Source: Oscillospiraceae bacterium (GTDB taxonomy: Bacteria > Bacillota > Clostridia > Oscillospirales > CAG-272). From it: a DNA stretch of 64,000 nt. This document shows positions 52,175-60,240 of the stretch, piece after piece; position 1 is the stretch's first letter; each line of letters begins with the position of its first letter. The stretch spans positions 1 through 64,000 of the forward strand of contig SVUG01000008.1 in the NCBI GenBank assembly GCA_015063385.1. The letters run 5' to 3'. Position numbers and translations under genes: made by a program. A model generated the notes under the pieces. It ran no database searches, was not told the origin of the DNA, and saw only the letters and a list, made by a program, of their open reading frames with translations.

Positions 52175-52655
52175 TTTTCTCCTCCGATGTGTCGGTACTC
52201 AACTTTTTTCTCGGGCGCTTCGAAAGGCTCTTCAGCTCTGCGGTAAAGGAATCAATGTCCTGAAAATCCTTGTATATCGAGGCAAAGCGAATATAAGCTA
52301 CTATATCGCACTCCTTAAGACGCGAGAGAACCATATCGCCTATCTCGCTCGAGCTAATCTCGGTTATGATAGCGTTCATAAGCTCCTGCTCAATAGAGGT
52401 TGCAATTCCGTCAGCGTTCACAGGGCGCTTCTGACAGGCTATCTGAATACCTCTGACAAGCTTGTGCTTATCGAAAAATTCACGTCTGCCGTCGCGCTTC
52501 ACAACAGCTATCGGAACGGTATCAACCACCTCGTACGTGGTAAATCTCTTGCCGCATATCGGACACTCACGGCGGCGCTTTATGCTCGCTGCGTCGTCAA
52601 CCGGACGGGAGTCAAGCACCCTCGTATCACGACAGCTACACACGGGACATTTCAT
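52167..52655 (-). CDS. nrdR: Transcriptional repressor NrdR
   Basis: 162 residues. Zinc ribbon CPVCSCRDTRVLDSR..CPICGKRF followed by an ATP-cone domain (VVKRDGRREFFDKHKL). It senses dATP/ATP and represses ribonucleotide reductase genes. First gene of the housekeeping operon here. Confidence 0.96.
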   Translation of the reverse strand: MKCPVCSCRDTRVLDSRPVDDAASIKRRRECPICGKRFTTYEVVDTVPIAVVKRDGRREFFDKHKLVRGIQIACQKRPVNADGIATSIEQELMNAIITEISSSEIGDMVLSRLKECDIVAYIRFASIYKDFQDIDSFTAELKSLSKRPRKKLSTDTSEEKND

Positions 52656-52703
52656 ATTGCTCGTTTGCCTTTCTTTTGACTAACATATATATAAATTCAT
52701 AAT

Positions 52704-52732
52704 ATTATATCATAAAAAAATAAAAAAGTAAA
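52704..52732 (-). promoter_or_regulatory. Promoter of the nrdR-to-rsgA operon
   Basis: TTTACT, 17 nt, TATAAT with extended TG-A. No other clear promoter is seen between nrdR and rsgA, so a ten-gene transcript is plausible. Confidence 0.6.
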
Positions 52733-52754
52733 TAGTTTTTAAAAAAATAAAGAA

Positions 52755-52776
52755 GGCGGCTCGTCTGAGAGCCGCC
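52755..52776 (-). terminator. Terminator of the PAP2 gene
   Basis: Stem GGCGGCTC/GAGCCGCC with TTCTTTATTTTTTT after it on the minus strand. Confidence 0.85.
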
Positions 52777-52785
52777 CTAGAATTA

Positions 52786-53802
52786 TTATGCCGTGTTTTT
52801 CTTAAATAGTTTAGACCATTTTTCAGCCACCCACAAAGAGAATCTCTCCATAAAGCCGATTCTGAAAGTGGAAAACCACTTGAACGTCAAGGGCCACACA
52901 GCTCCGGCAAAGGCTACGATAAGGAAATATCTGACGCTTCTTGCAACGAACTCGTTGCCAAAGAGTGCGATAAGGGGTGCTGAGAGTCCCGACTTAATTA
53001 TAAGAACTCCGCCAAGTCCGAGCACGAGCTTTATTACCTGTGCATACCAGCGAGCTTCGGTCTTGAAGCCAATAAATTTAGAGTCAATGAAATGCACCAG
53101 CACGAGTCCTGCCGTGCAACCGAGAAGCGTGCAGGCATTTTTCAGACCGCTTTGGTAATTGTGGGGGTCAAGGCTTGCGTCGCCCGAGATTAAAAGCACG
53201 TAGGCAAGGAACAAAAGAGAAAGCACAACCGAACCGATTACCACGAACGGCATCGAGCGCTTGAAGCTATCCTCCGTCGCAAAGAGAGGACGAAGAAGCA
53301 AAATCAGTGCAAGTGCAAAGAGAAGTGACACGACAACGTCAAGAGGCGTATGCACACCAAGGTACATTCTCGAAAATGCGACGAGAACGATTATCGTCGT
53401 GCAAACTATCGTCTTGGTGCGGCTTGGCTTGTAGGCCGCGATAGCACCGTACGTGCCTGCGATATTTTGTGTATGTCCCGAGGGGAAGGAATAGCCTGTT
53501 GCCTCGGCTCTTGCCGACTCGATAATATCAAAATTCGGGTCGAGCACCCAAGGACGAGGAATTCGGAAGAAGAGCTTGGCTATCTGATTAACCACCGTTC
53601 CGACAAGGCCTGTTATAAGTATAAAATATCCCTCGCGCTTATCAATACACCAGAAAAACAGAATTGCTATAACGAGGAAAAAGGTCTCCTCTCCAAGATG
53701 GGTGATAAGAGCAAAAAATGCGTCGAGGACGGGATTGCGTATGCTCTCAAGGAAGTATAAAAACGGCATACAGCCCTCAGCAAGCTTGTGCATAAATTCC
53801 AT
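52786..53802 (-). CDS. PAP2 family membrane phosphatase
   Basis: 338 residues from the ATG at 53802 (GGAG 7 nt upstream). Multi-pass membrane protein with the three PAP2 motifs: KLFFRIPRPW, SFPSGHTQN and SRMYLGVHTPLDV. It would dephosphorylate lipid phosphates such as undecaprenyl pyrophosphate or phosphatidic acid. The last three helices (after about 200) are an extra unknown region. Confidence 0.88.
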   Translation of the reverse strand: MEFMHKLAEGCMPFLYFLESIRNPVLDAFFALITHLGEETFFLVIAILFFWCIDKREGYFILITGLVGTVVNQIAKLFFRIPRPWVLDPNFDIIESARAEATGYSFPSGHTQNIAGTYGAIAAYKPSRTKTIVCTTIIVLVAFSRMYLGVHTPLDVVVSLLFALALILLLRPLFATEDSFKRSMPFVVIGSVVLSLLFLAYVLLISGDASLDPHNYQSGLKNACTLLGCTAGLVLVHFIDSKFIGFKTEARWYAQVIKLVLGLGGVLIIKSGLSAPLIALFGNEFVARSVRYFLIVAFAGAVWPLTFKWFSTFRIGFMERFSLWVAEKWSKLFKKNTA

Positions 53803-53834
53803 AGTTAGCTCCATTCTGCCACCAATGCGGCAAA

Positions 53835-54608
53835 TTATTTAAAGAGATATAGATAAATTCCTACCCACTGCACAACCGCGCCTGCAAGCACGAAGAAGTG
53901 CCAGATAAAGTGCGATACGCGCGCTTTCATTGCGAAAGGAATTATACCGAGCGTATACAGCACTCCGCCCGCGAGTATCCACATGGCAAGATGCGGGTTG
54001 CTTGTGAACATTCTCGGCAAAAGCATCAGCGCGCTCCAGCCGAGCAGAACGTAAAGAGGGATATGTAGCGCCATAAGCCTCGTAGGTCCGAAAACGCCGA
54101 CAAAGCTGATACCGGCAGCGATAATTGCCCATTGAATAATGAGGAAAACCGTACCAAAGGTATCGCCGAAGAAGCAGACTAAAACGGGTGCAAAGGTAGC
54201 TCCGATAAGTAGATATATTGAGGAATAGTCAAAGCGGTGGAAGAGCCTTTTCACCGCACTGCCGTGAACGAACGCGTGATAAAGACAGCTAGAGGTGAAC
54301 ATAATGAACATACCAAAGAAGTATACCACAGCCGAGAGTCGCTCCAGCATATTGTCAGACGCAAGCAGCATAAGCACAAGTGCAACTATGGCAAAAATAC
54401 TACCGAGTCCGTGAGTAATCGAGTTTCCTATTTCCTCGAGAAGCGAGCGCTTGGGCGGATTTATAGGCTTGGGCTTATCCTTACGGTCCTCACATTCAAG
54501 AAGTCCGTCTTGATACGACTTTACGACAGCGGAAATTCTTTCTTTATACTCATTTTTCACCGCCCGCTTTTCACGTTTATAAATTTCTTTTAATTCTCTG
54601 CGTGTCAT
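53835..54608 (-). CDS. Hemolysin III (PAQR/YqfA) family membrane protein
   Basis: 257 residues. A 60-residue basic N-terminal tail precedes seven membrane helices. SITHGLGS, SSCLYHAFVHGS..FHRFDYSSIY and SHFIWHFFVLAG supply the conserved His/Asp residues of a possible zinc site. The name reflects old annotation; the actual role is not settled. 32 nt upstream of the PAP2 gene. Confidence 0.88.
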   Translation of the reverse strand: MTRRELKEIYKREKRAVKNEYKERISAVVKSYQDGLLECEDRKDKPKPINPPKRSLLEEIGNSITHGLGSIFAIVALVLMLLASDNMLERLSAVVYFFGMFIMFTSSCLYHAFVHGSAVKRLFHRFDYSSIYLLIGATFAPVLVCFFGDTFGTVFLIIQWAIIAAGISFVGVFGPTRLMALHIPLYVLLGWSALMLLPRMFTSNPHLAMWILAGGVLYTLGIIPFAMKARVSHFIWHFFVLAGAVVQWVGIYLYLFK

Positions 54609-54725
54609 AGTAAAATACGTTTATTTTTCGAGTTTTTTCGTAATTTTCAGATTTTAACCTATTGCAAAAACGAGCATCAGTTCGGGCAAAATCATAGCAA
54701 AATGCAAATTATAGTTTACTTATTT

Positions 54726-54775
54726 AAGCATTTTCGGCGCATTCGGTGTCCTAAACCACAAATGCGCCGAAAGCT
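54726..54775. terminator. Bidirectional terminator
   Basis: AAGC-A-TTTTCGGCGCATT pairs with AATGCGCCGAAA-GCTT and runs into TTTTTT on the plus strand. Confidence 0.7.
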
Positions 54776-54807
54776 TTTTTGCTAAATTTATTTATGATAC
54801 TGCGGGA

Positions 54808-55449
54808 TTATTCGCCAAGAAGAGCGGCAATTTTCTCGCGCATCTTATCGCACTTGCAGTTGGCGAAGAAGTATTCGCGGAACTTAGGACCTGCGATAGC
54901 ACCGAGAAGAAGCTCACGGTCAAGGTTGTCAAGAATGTAGAACATATCGGTGTGCGTGACCTTCTTAACCTCGTCAAGAATCTTCTTGTTTCTCTGCTCG
55001 GGAACTGCTCTCTCACGAGGATAGCCAAGTCCCCACTCGGAAACGAAGAGCTTCTCAAATACGTACTGAAGATTGAGCTCGCAGCCCCAGCCCCAGCCCT
55101 TTGCGAAGGGCATGGCGATTGCATTACCGTTGTTTACCTGGGTGAACTGATAGGCGTCGGTGGGGTCAACAACGTGACCGCAAAGAACACCGGGGAAAGA
55201 GTTGCAGGCAAGCATTGCGCCCTCACCCGTTCCACAACCGGTGATAACGAGGTCACACGCACCGGAGTTGAGAAGAATAGCAGAGAGGATACCTATCTGA
55301 ACGTAGGTAAGCTGCTCCTTGTCCTCTGCAGAGTACATACCGTAGTTATAAACCTCGTGACCGAGAGGCTCTACAACAGAGCGAAGAGTGGATTCAATAA
55401 GAGCATTTTTAGCAGCCTGGCTGTTTTCATTTATAAGTGCAATTTTCAT
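54808..55449 (-). CDS. RpiB/LacA/LacB family sugar-phosphate isomerase-like protein
   Basis: 213 residues. GCGTGEGAMLACNSFPGVLCGHV carries the family's active-site Cys and Gly-rich loop. Classical RpiB is about 150 residues; this one has a C-terminal extension with cysteines (FANCKCDKM). It may isomerise a ribose- or galactose-type phosphate, substrate unknown. AGGA upstream of ATG, single gene. Confidence 0.8.
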   Translation of the reverse strand: MKIALINENSQAAKNALIESTLRSVVEPLGHEVYNYGMYSAEDKEQLTYVQIGILSAILLNSGACDLVITGCGTGEGAMLACNSFPGVLCGHVVDPTDAYQFTQVNNGNAIAMPFAKGWGWGCELNLQYVFEKLFVSEWGLGYPRERAVPEQRNKKILDEVKKVTHTDMFYILDNLDRELLLGAIAGPKFREYFFANCKCDKMREKIAALLGE

Positions 55450-55514
55450 TTTAGTTTCCTTTTCTTATATAGATATTTCGTGACAATTTAGTTCTCTTCA
55501 ACGCAATTTAATAA

Positions 55515-56807
55515 TTAAGGAGTGAGTCTATTGGGGCCGCGGAATAAGAACTCCGCCTCTTTAATAGAAAGTCCGAGGAAGAGCATGGTAAGACGGTCGA
55601 TACCGAGACCGAAGCCACCGTGGGGAGGACAGCCGTACTTAAAGAATTCAAGGTAGAACTTAACGTCCTCTGCAAGTCCCTTTTCCTCTGCCTGAGCCTT
55701 GAGAACGTCGTATCTGTGCTCACGCTGTGCGCCTGTGGTAATCTCTACACCGCGCCAGATAAGGTCATAGCCCTGGGGTATTCCCTGCTCGTCACGCATG
55801 TGATAGAACGCACGCTCTGCCGCGCTATAATCGGTGATAAAGAGGAATTCGTGACCGAACATATCCTTGCAAAGCTGCTTGGTCATACGCTCCGCCTCGG
55901 TGGTGAGATCGCCCTTAAGCTCGTCAGGTACGGTATAGCCGTAGCGAGCTTCAAGCTCCGCGTAAACGTCAGCAAGCTTCATTCTGGGGAACGGAAGCGT
56001 GGGAACCGTCACTGCATATTCCTCGCCGAAGAGCTCGACAATCTTGTCACCGTGCTTTTCCTTAACCTCGCTGAGAGCATAGGCAAGAAGCTCCTCCTCC
56101 ATCTTCATAACGTCGTCAAAGGAGTCGATATACGAGAACTCAAGGTCAAAGCCTGTGAACTCGGTAGCGTGCTTATTGGTATAGGACTTTTCTGCTCTGA
56201 AGACAGGGCCTGTCTCAAAAATGCGCTCGAGGCCTGCTGCCATAGCCATCTGCTTGTAGAACTGGGGAGACTGTGCAAGATATGCATTACCGTCGAAATA
56301 CTTAACCTCGAAAACGTCAGAGCCCGACTCACTTGCAGCCGCAATAAGCTTGGGAGTGTGAATCTCAACGAAGTTGCGCTCTACTAGGAACTTACGAAGC
56401 GCGTTGGTAAGGGTTGTCTGCATTTCAAGCATGAGGTGATTCTTGTCACGGCGCAGGTCAATCCATCTGTAATCCATGCGAACGTCGATGTCGGAATCGT
56501 CCTTGATAGGAAGGGCGTCGGCAATCGACTCAATCTTCATAGCGGTGGGATACATCTCCTTGCCGCCCATTTTAACGTACTCGCTGGCAACAACCTCACC
56601 CTCGAAGCTAACTACGGAGTGAATGGTGAGCTTATCAAGCATCTCGGTGAACTCGGGGTGCTTTTCCTTTTCAATGGTGATTTGGAGCTTGCCGGTAATA
56701 TCCTTAACAACGATGAACGCCATAGTTCTCTTGTTGCGGAAATTCTCAACGAAGCCCTGCACACGACAGACGCCCGGGGTGACGTCCTTAATATAGGTTC
56801 TTTCCAT
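55515..56807 (-). CDS. aspS: Aspartyl-tRNA synthetase, short archaeal/eukaryal type
   Basis: 430 residues, compared with about 590 for the bacterial type: the GAD insertion is missing. N-terminal anticodon-binding OB fold (VQGFVENFRNKRTMAFIVVKD), class II motif 2 (VFRAEKSYTNKHATEFTGFDLE) and motif 3 (GLGIDRLTMLFLG). Such enzymes are often non-discriminating and make Asp-tRNA-Asn for the amidotransferase route; gatCAB and asnS are not in view. Confidence 0.93.
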   Translation of the reverse strand: MERTYIKDVTPGVCRVQGFVENFRNKRTMAFIVVKDITGKLQITIEKEKHPEFTEMLDKLTIHSVVSFEGEVVASEYVKMGGKEMYPTAMKIESIADALPIKDDSDIDVRMDYRWIDLRRDKNHLMLEMQTTLTNALRKFLVERNFVEIHTPKLIAAASESGSDVFEVKYFDGNAYLAQSPQFYKQMAMAAGLERIFETGPVFRAEKSYTNKHATEFTGFDLEFSYIDSFDDVMKMEEELLAYALSEVKEKHGDKIVELFGEEYAVTVPTLPFPRMKLADVYAELEARYGYTVPDELKGDLTTEAERMTKQLCKDMFGHEFLFITDYSAAERAFYHMRDEQGIPQGYDLIWRGVEITTGAQREHRYDVLKAQAEEKGLAEDVKFYLEFFKYGCPPHGGFGLGIDRLTMLFLGLSIKEAEFLFRGPNRLTP

Positions 56808-56857
56808 TTTTGTCTTCCTTTTTTATGGTTTTATTTTTACATATTACTACATTATAT

Positions 56858-56886
56858 ATTATACCATTTTTACTCGATAATTGCAA
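56858..56886 (-). promoter_or_regulatory. Sigma-A promoter of aspS
   Basis: TTGCAA, 17 nt, TATAAT on the minus strand; no T-box visible in the short leader. Confidence 0.7.
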
Positions 56887-56970
56887 GAGATTTCGTTTAT
56901 TTTATTACCTTTTTATTATAATGCGCGCACGGGCGCGAAAGATTAGCCGTAAGGTAATCAAGGCAAAAGC

Positions 56971-56996
56971 AAAACCGCTCCGAGAGGAGCGGTTTT
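56971..56996. terminator. Terminator after the Cys-module protein gene
   Basis: Stem AAAACCGCTCC/GGAGCGGTTTT with a GAGA loop. Confidence 0.85.
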
Positions 56997-57007
56997 AACT
57001 ATGTAAT

Positions 57008-58027
57008 TTACTCAGCTAAGTCGTTGTATACTCTAACCTGAACATAGTGAACAGCATCGGTATCTTCCGCGCGACACTTAAATATACCCATTGCGAAGCC
57101 GTTAGCATCCCACGCAAGAGCCCGTGCTTCAGCATCAGTCTGTCCCTCGTGCTTCTCATACATAAGATATATTCCGGGAGTTGAGATATTGTAATAAGCA
57201 TTACCGCCCTCGTCGTAAAGAGCAAAAGTAGTAAAGTCTACAACGTTGCCGTCTGCGTCCAGAAGCTTATGAAGTGAATCCGGTTCGGTCTCAAAGCTGA
57301 TAGACTCGGTAGCAACCTTTTCACCCTTAAAGTAAATAGTAGCTACGAAAACGTCAAGTCCTTTGATACAAGTAGGTTCTATCGACTGTTCGTCATCTAA
57401 TTTAATATCATAGGTATAATCGGTATCAACGGCAGGATCATACTCGTGATCACACTCGGAAGCGGTGCACACAGCGTTCAACGACATAGCACCGTGGTCG
57501 TCAACCGTAATCTCCCAATCAAACTCGTGGCCCTTGGGATCAATAAGAACTCTCTCATTCACAACAATATCCTTGTCGCAATCATTACAATGCAACGTTC
57601 TGTCTTCCCAACCGCCATTAATGCAATCGGGCTCAAGAGAATCCCCAATGATAGTGACAACGTCGTGCTCAATCACAATTACATCTCTGGAAAGCTCGTT
57701 ATTACAAACCTGACAAGTGACAACCTGCTCGTAGGAATAATCCTGCTCTGCGGTATGCTCCTTCTCATTCTCCATAGTAGTCTTTTCGGTATGAGGCTTT
57801 TTAGGAATCTCAACGGTATCAATACGCTCACCGCAATCAGAGCAAACCTTATAAGCAACGCCTGTTTCAGTACACGTAGAATCCTTGGCAATAGATAACT
57901 CCGGAGCTTCCGTGTGAACGTGGGGTTTATGTATAAATTTGAGATAAATAAACAACGCAAGAACTACCAGAATGATAAATATTATCGCGTTGCGCGCACG
58001 ATTATCCCTGCAATGACAAATTTTCAT
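57008..58027 (-). CDS. Membrane-anchored protein with repeated Cys-x2-Cys modules
   Basis: 339 residues. Signal-anchor helix (about 13-31), then an extracytoplasmic region of modules built on paired cysteines: CTETGVAYKVCSDCGERIDT, CQVCNNEL, CNDCDKDIVV and CTASECDHEYD. The style (short strand, CxxC, acidic turn, His-rich linker) resembles zinc-ribbon-like surface modules in gut Clostridia. The next gene upstream has the same modules. Function unknown. Confidence 0.7.
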   Translation of the reverse strand: MKICHCRDNRARNAIIFIILVVLALFIYLKFIHKPHVHTEAPELSIAKDSTCTETGVAYKVCSDCGERIDTVEIPKKPHTEKTTMENEKEHTAEQDYSYEQVVTCQVCNNELSRDVIVIEHDVVTIIGDSLEPDCINGGWEDRTLHCNDCDKDIVVNERVLIDPKGHEFDWEITVDDHGAMSLNAVCTASECDHEYDPAVDTDYTYDIKLDDEQSIEPTCIKGLDVFVATIYFKGEKVATESISFETEPDSLHKLLDADGNVVDFTTFALYDEGGNAYYNISTPGIYLMYEKHEGQTDAEARALAWDANGFAMGIFKCRAEDTDAVHYVQVRVYNDLAE

Positions 58028-58098
58028 TTTTCCCTCCTGCTTTGTTGATTTATTTCAAATTCAAGACCGCCATATAGCAAGTCTCTATTATTATTAGC

Positions 58099-58125
58099 AG
58101 GGCGATCGCACGAGGCGATCGCCCT
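58099..58125. repeat. Perfect palindrome between the two Cys-module genes
   Basis: AGGGCGATCGC-ACGAG-GCGATCGCCCT, an 11-bp stem. No T tract follows on either strand, so it is not an obvious terminator; it may stabilise or process the mRNA. Confidence 0.7.
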
Positions 58126-58175
58126 ACCTCATTTATGTAGTAATCTTTATATTAAGGACTACAGATAAATGTTAA

Positions 58176-59849
58176 TTACTTATCCTCGGTGTAAGCGATA
58201 ATGTACTGACCGCACTTATCGCACTTGTATACCCAGTAATTCTTGTTCTCACCCTCGATGAGATTGCACTCGGACTTAGGAGGAACAGCATCGTGAGTGT
58301 AGCCACCGTCGATAGTGAACTCAAGTACGATGGTAAGCTCCTCGTTGTTGAGTTCTGCTACGTCAACGCCGGAAAGAGCGAAGGTGTACTTGTCATTCTT
58401 CTCAAGGCAGTGACCGTACTGAACAAGGTAACCGTTACCGATGATCTTGTTGTCACCGTCGATGGTGCAAGCGGTAGGAAGCTCAACGTCAAGAATGTAG
58501 TCACACTGATCACAACCGATGTGAGCGGTGGGAACATATACGCCAGCAGTCTCTGCAACAGTCACAGTGTACTCGCTAGCCTCGCTGTAAGCGTGAGGAA
58601 CAACTACAGGGAACTCGATGGACTGAACATTGCCATCCTCTTCATAGTTCCATACGAATGTGTACTTGCCAAGGTCGGTGCAAAGCTTGGTATCATCAAC
58701 CTTAAGCTCGTATGCGCCCTTAGAAAGTGCGGGGATACCTGCCTCGTAAGGAACAGTCTCGTGAGTACAGCCAGCTCTCTCACAGAGACGGATTACAGTA
58801 CCGGGCTGCTCAAGAGTAGGAGTTACGTCAACGGTCCAATCGGTCCAGATGTGACCTACAGGCTCAGCGCCCTCGATCTCGATCTTCTTGAGACAATCCT
58901 GGCAAGGAGGCTCGATGGAGCAGTTAGCGCACTCAAGAACCTTGAAGGGAACCCAATCACAGGGGCTAATGCCGGAGTTAGGATCGTAAGTAGCAAGAGT
59001 AGCCTCGTTTGTATCCCAGTCGTGAGACTGTATGGGATCAAGAACAACTACGATACCCTTCTGGTTGTGGTCAGCAGCACCGTCAGCGCCGCATTCAGTA
59101 CATGTAGTATAGAAGATACGATCCTCTACGCAGTCACATACGTCATCGCTCATAGCAACCTGAGACCAAACGGTATCAGCAACGCCTGCAAAAGCAGCGC
59201 CAGGAACGTGATCGTAAGCTGCACGATTGTTAATTTCGAATTCAACTACTACGTCGAAGTTCTTCTCAGCATCAACGATAGCGAAGCTGTACTTGTCGTC
59301 AGCTGCACAGCTACCAGCCTGGAAGCCATAAGCTCTGCCATAGTTGAGAGCGGGAAGGTCAACCTCTTCGGTGTGAGAGCAGCCCGCGGTAGCACATGCT
59401 ACAACAACCTTACCGTTAACGTCAGCGGTAGGAAGCATAGTAACATTATAAGTGCTGTCAGCATTGTAAACGTGAGTGTCTACAACAGCGTCTGCATCGC
59501 CACAGTTGGAGCATACCTTAAGGATAAGGCCCTCGGTATCATCCTTGTGCTGATGAATTACATAGGACTCCCAGTTGTGCTCAGCGCAATCAGTTGCGTT
59601 GTCACCCTTGTCGCCCTTGTCGCCCTTATCGCCCTTAGCGCCTTCAGCCTTAACCTCGGTCTTAACGCCGTCGATGTACCAGTAGCCATCTGCGCCAATG
59701 GTAACTACGGAGCCTGCATCGCCCTTATCGCCCTTGTCACCCTTATCGCCCTTGGGACCGGCTTCAGCTTTACAAGCAGCGAGAACGCCGACGATCATGA
59801 AGCAAAGTGCTAAAACTGCAATAAGTTTTACAATTGTCTTCTTGTTCAT
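58176..59849 (-). CDS. Lipoprotein with collagen-like G-K-G-D stretches and Cys modules
   Basis: 557 residues. Lipobox VLAAC (Cys26). Two short collagen-like stretches follow, GPKGDKGDKGDKGDAG (31-46) and GAKGDKGDKGDKGDN (about 70-85), flanking a GYWYIDG linker. The rest has at least seven paired-Cys modules, e.g. CSNCGDAD, CTECGADG, CANCSIEPPCQDC, CDQCDYIL and CDKCGQYI. It would be an exposed, anchored adhesin- or spacer-type protein; ligand unknown. AAAGGAG upstream of ATG. Confidence 0.75.
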   Translation of the reverse strand: MNKKTIVKLIAVLALCFMIVGVLAACKAEAGPKGDKGDKGDKGDAGSVVTIGADGYWYIDGVKTEVKAEGAKGDKGDKGDKGDNATDCAEHNWESYVIHQHKDDTEGLILKVCSNCGDADAVVDTHVYNADSTYNVTMLPTADVNGKVVVACATAGCSHTEEVDLPALNYGRAYGFQAGSCAADDKYSFAIVDAEKNFDVVVEFEINNRAAYDHVPGAAFAGVADTVWSQVAMSDDVCDCVEDRIFYTTCTECGADGAADHNQKGIVVVLDPIQSHDWDTNEATLATYDPNSGISPCDWVPFKVLECANCSIEPPCQDCLKKIEIEGAEPVGHIWTDWTVDVTPTLEQPGTVIRLCERAGCTHETVPYEAGIPALSKGAYELKVDDTKLCTDLGKYTFVWNYEEDGNVQSIEFPVVVPHAYSEASEYTVTVAETAGVYVPTAHIGCDQCDYILDVELPTACTIDGDNKIIGNGYLVQYGHCLEKNDKYTFALSGVDVAELNNEELTIVLEFTIDGGYTHDAVPPKSECNLIEGENKNYWVYKCDKCGQYIIAYTEDK

Positions 59850-60036
59850 TTTGTTTTTTCTCCTTTGGAAAATTTATTTATTATTTTTTTGTTTCGAAAA
59901 AATCACACGCTCTATGTGTTTCGCATAGCGAAGCCTTACAGTCGTGACGAAGAGTGGCGATCTCTTCGACAATTCCGCCGCTCAGCCTTTGCGCGAAGCC
60001 TGCGAGATATTTCGAGCAATGCTTTTCTCATACAGG
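59850..60036 (-). promoter_or_regulatory. Long structured leader of the collagen-like lipoprotein gene
   Basis: The 180-nt leader from the promoter at 60037 contains GAAGAG/CTCTTC and CTATG/CATAG hairpins, and an ACAC/GTGT hairpin directly before ATTTTTT, about 35 nt ahead of the start region. It could be a regulatory leader, or simply a degenerate repeat; no known riboswitch recognised. Nothing else seen between 59850 and 60240 except the items listed. Confidence 0.3.
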
Positions 60037-60065
60037 ATTATACACTTTTCGCAAGAAAATGTCAA
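60037..60065 (-). promoter_or_regulatory. Sigma-A promoter of the collagen-like lipoprotein gene
   Basis: TTGACA, 17 nt, TATAAT on the minus strand. Confidence 0.75.
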
Positions 60066-60164
60066 TACTTTTTTGCTAAAATTTTGAATTTTTTTTATTT
60101 TTTTATTATTTTGTAATATTTATATATGAAAAGCGCTATTTTTTTGTGTTTTGTGGGCATTTTG

Positions 60165-60225
60165 CCATGCTTTCTGCCCTGCCCAGAAAGGAAGCCTGCC
60201 ACAGATTCGCAAATCTGTGGCAGGT
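60165..60225 (-). repeat. Tandem hairpins after pnp
   Basis: CCTGCCACAGATT-TGCG-AATCTGTGGCAGG is a perfect 13-bp stem; CTTTCTG...CAGAAAG follows it. Neither has a T tract. They may be the pnp 3' processing or stability structures, or a palindromic repeat. Confidence 0.6.
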
Positions 60226-60240
60226 TGGTGTATTCAAAAA

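Noticed and set aside
58293..59813. 506-codon plus-strand ORF
   Set aside because: It is complementary to the lipoprotein gene, which has a lipobox, ribosome binding site and promoter; the plus ORF has none.
60165..60225. Intrinsic terminator of pnp
   Set aside because: The hairpins are strong but lack a T tract on either strand, so listed as hairpins only.
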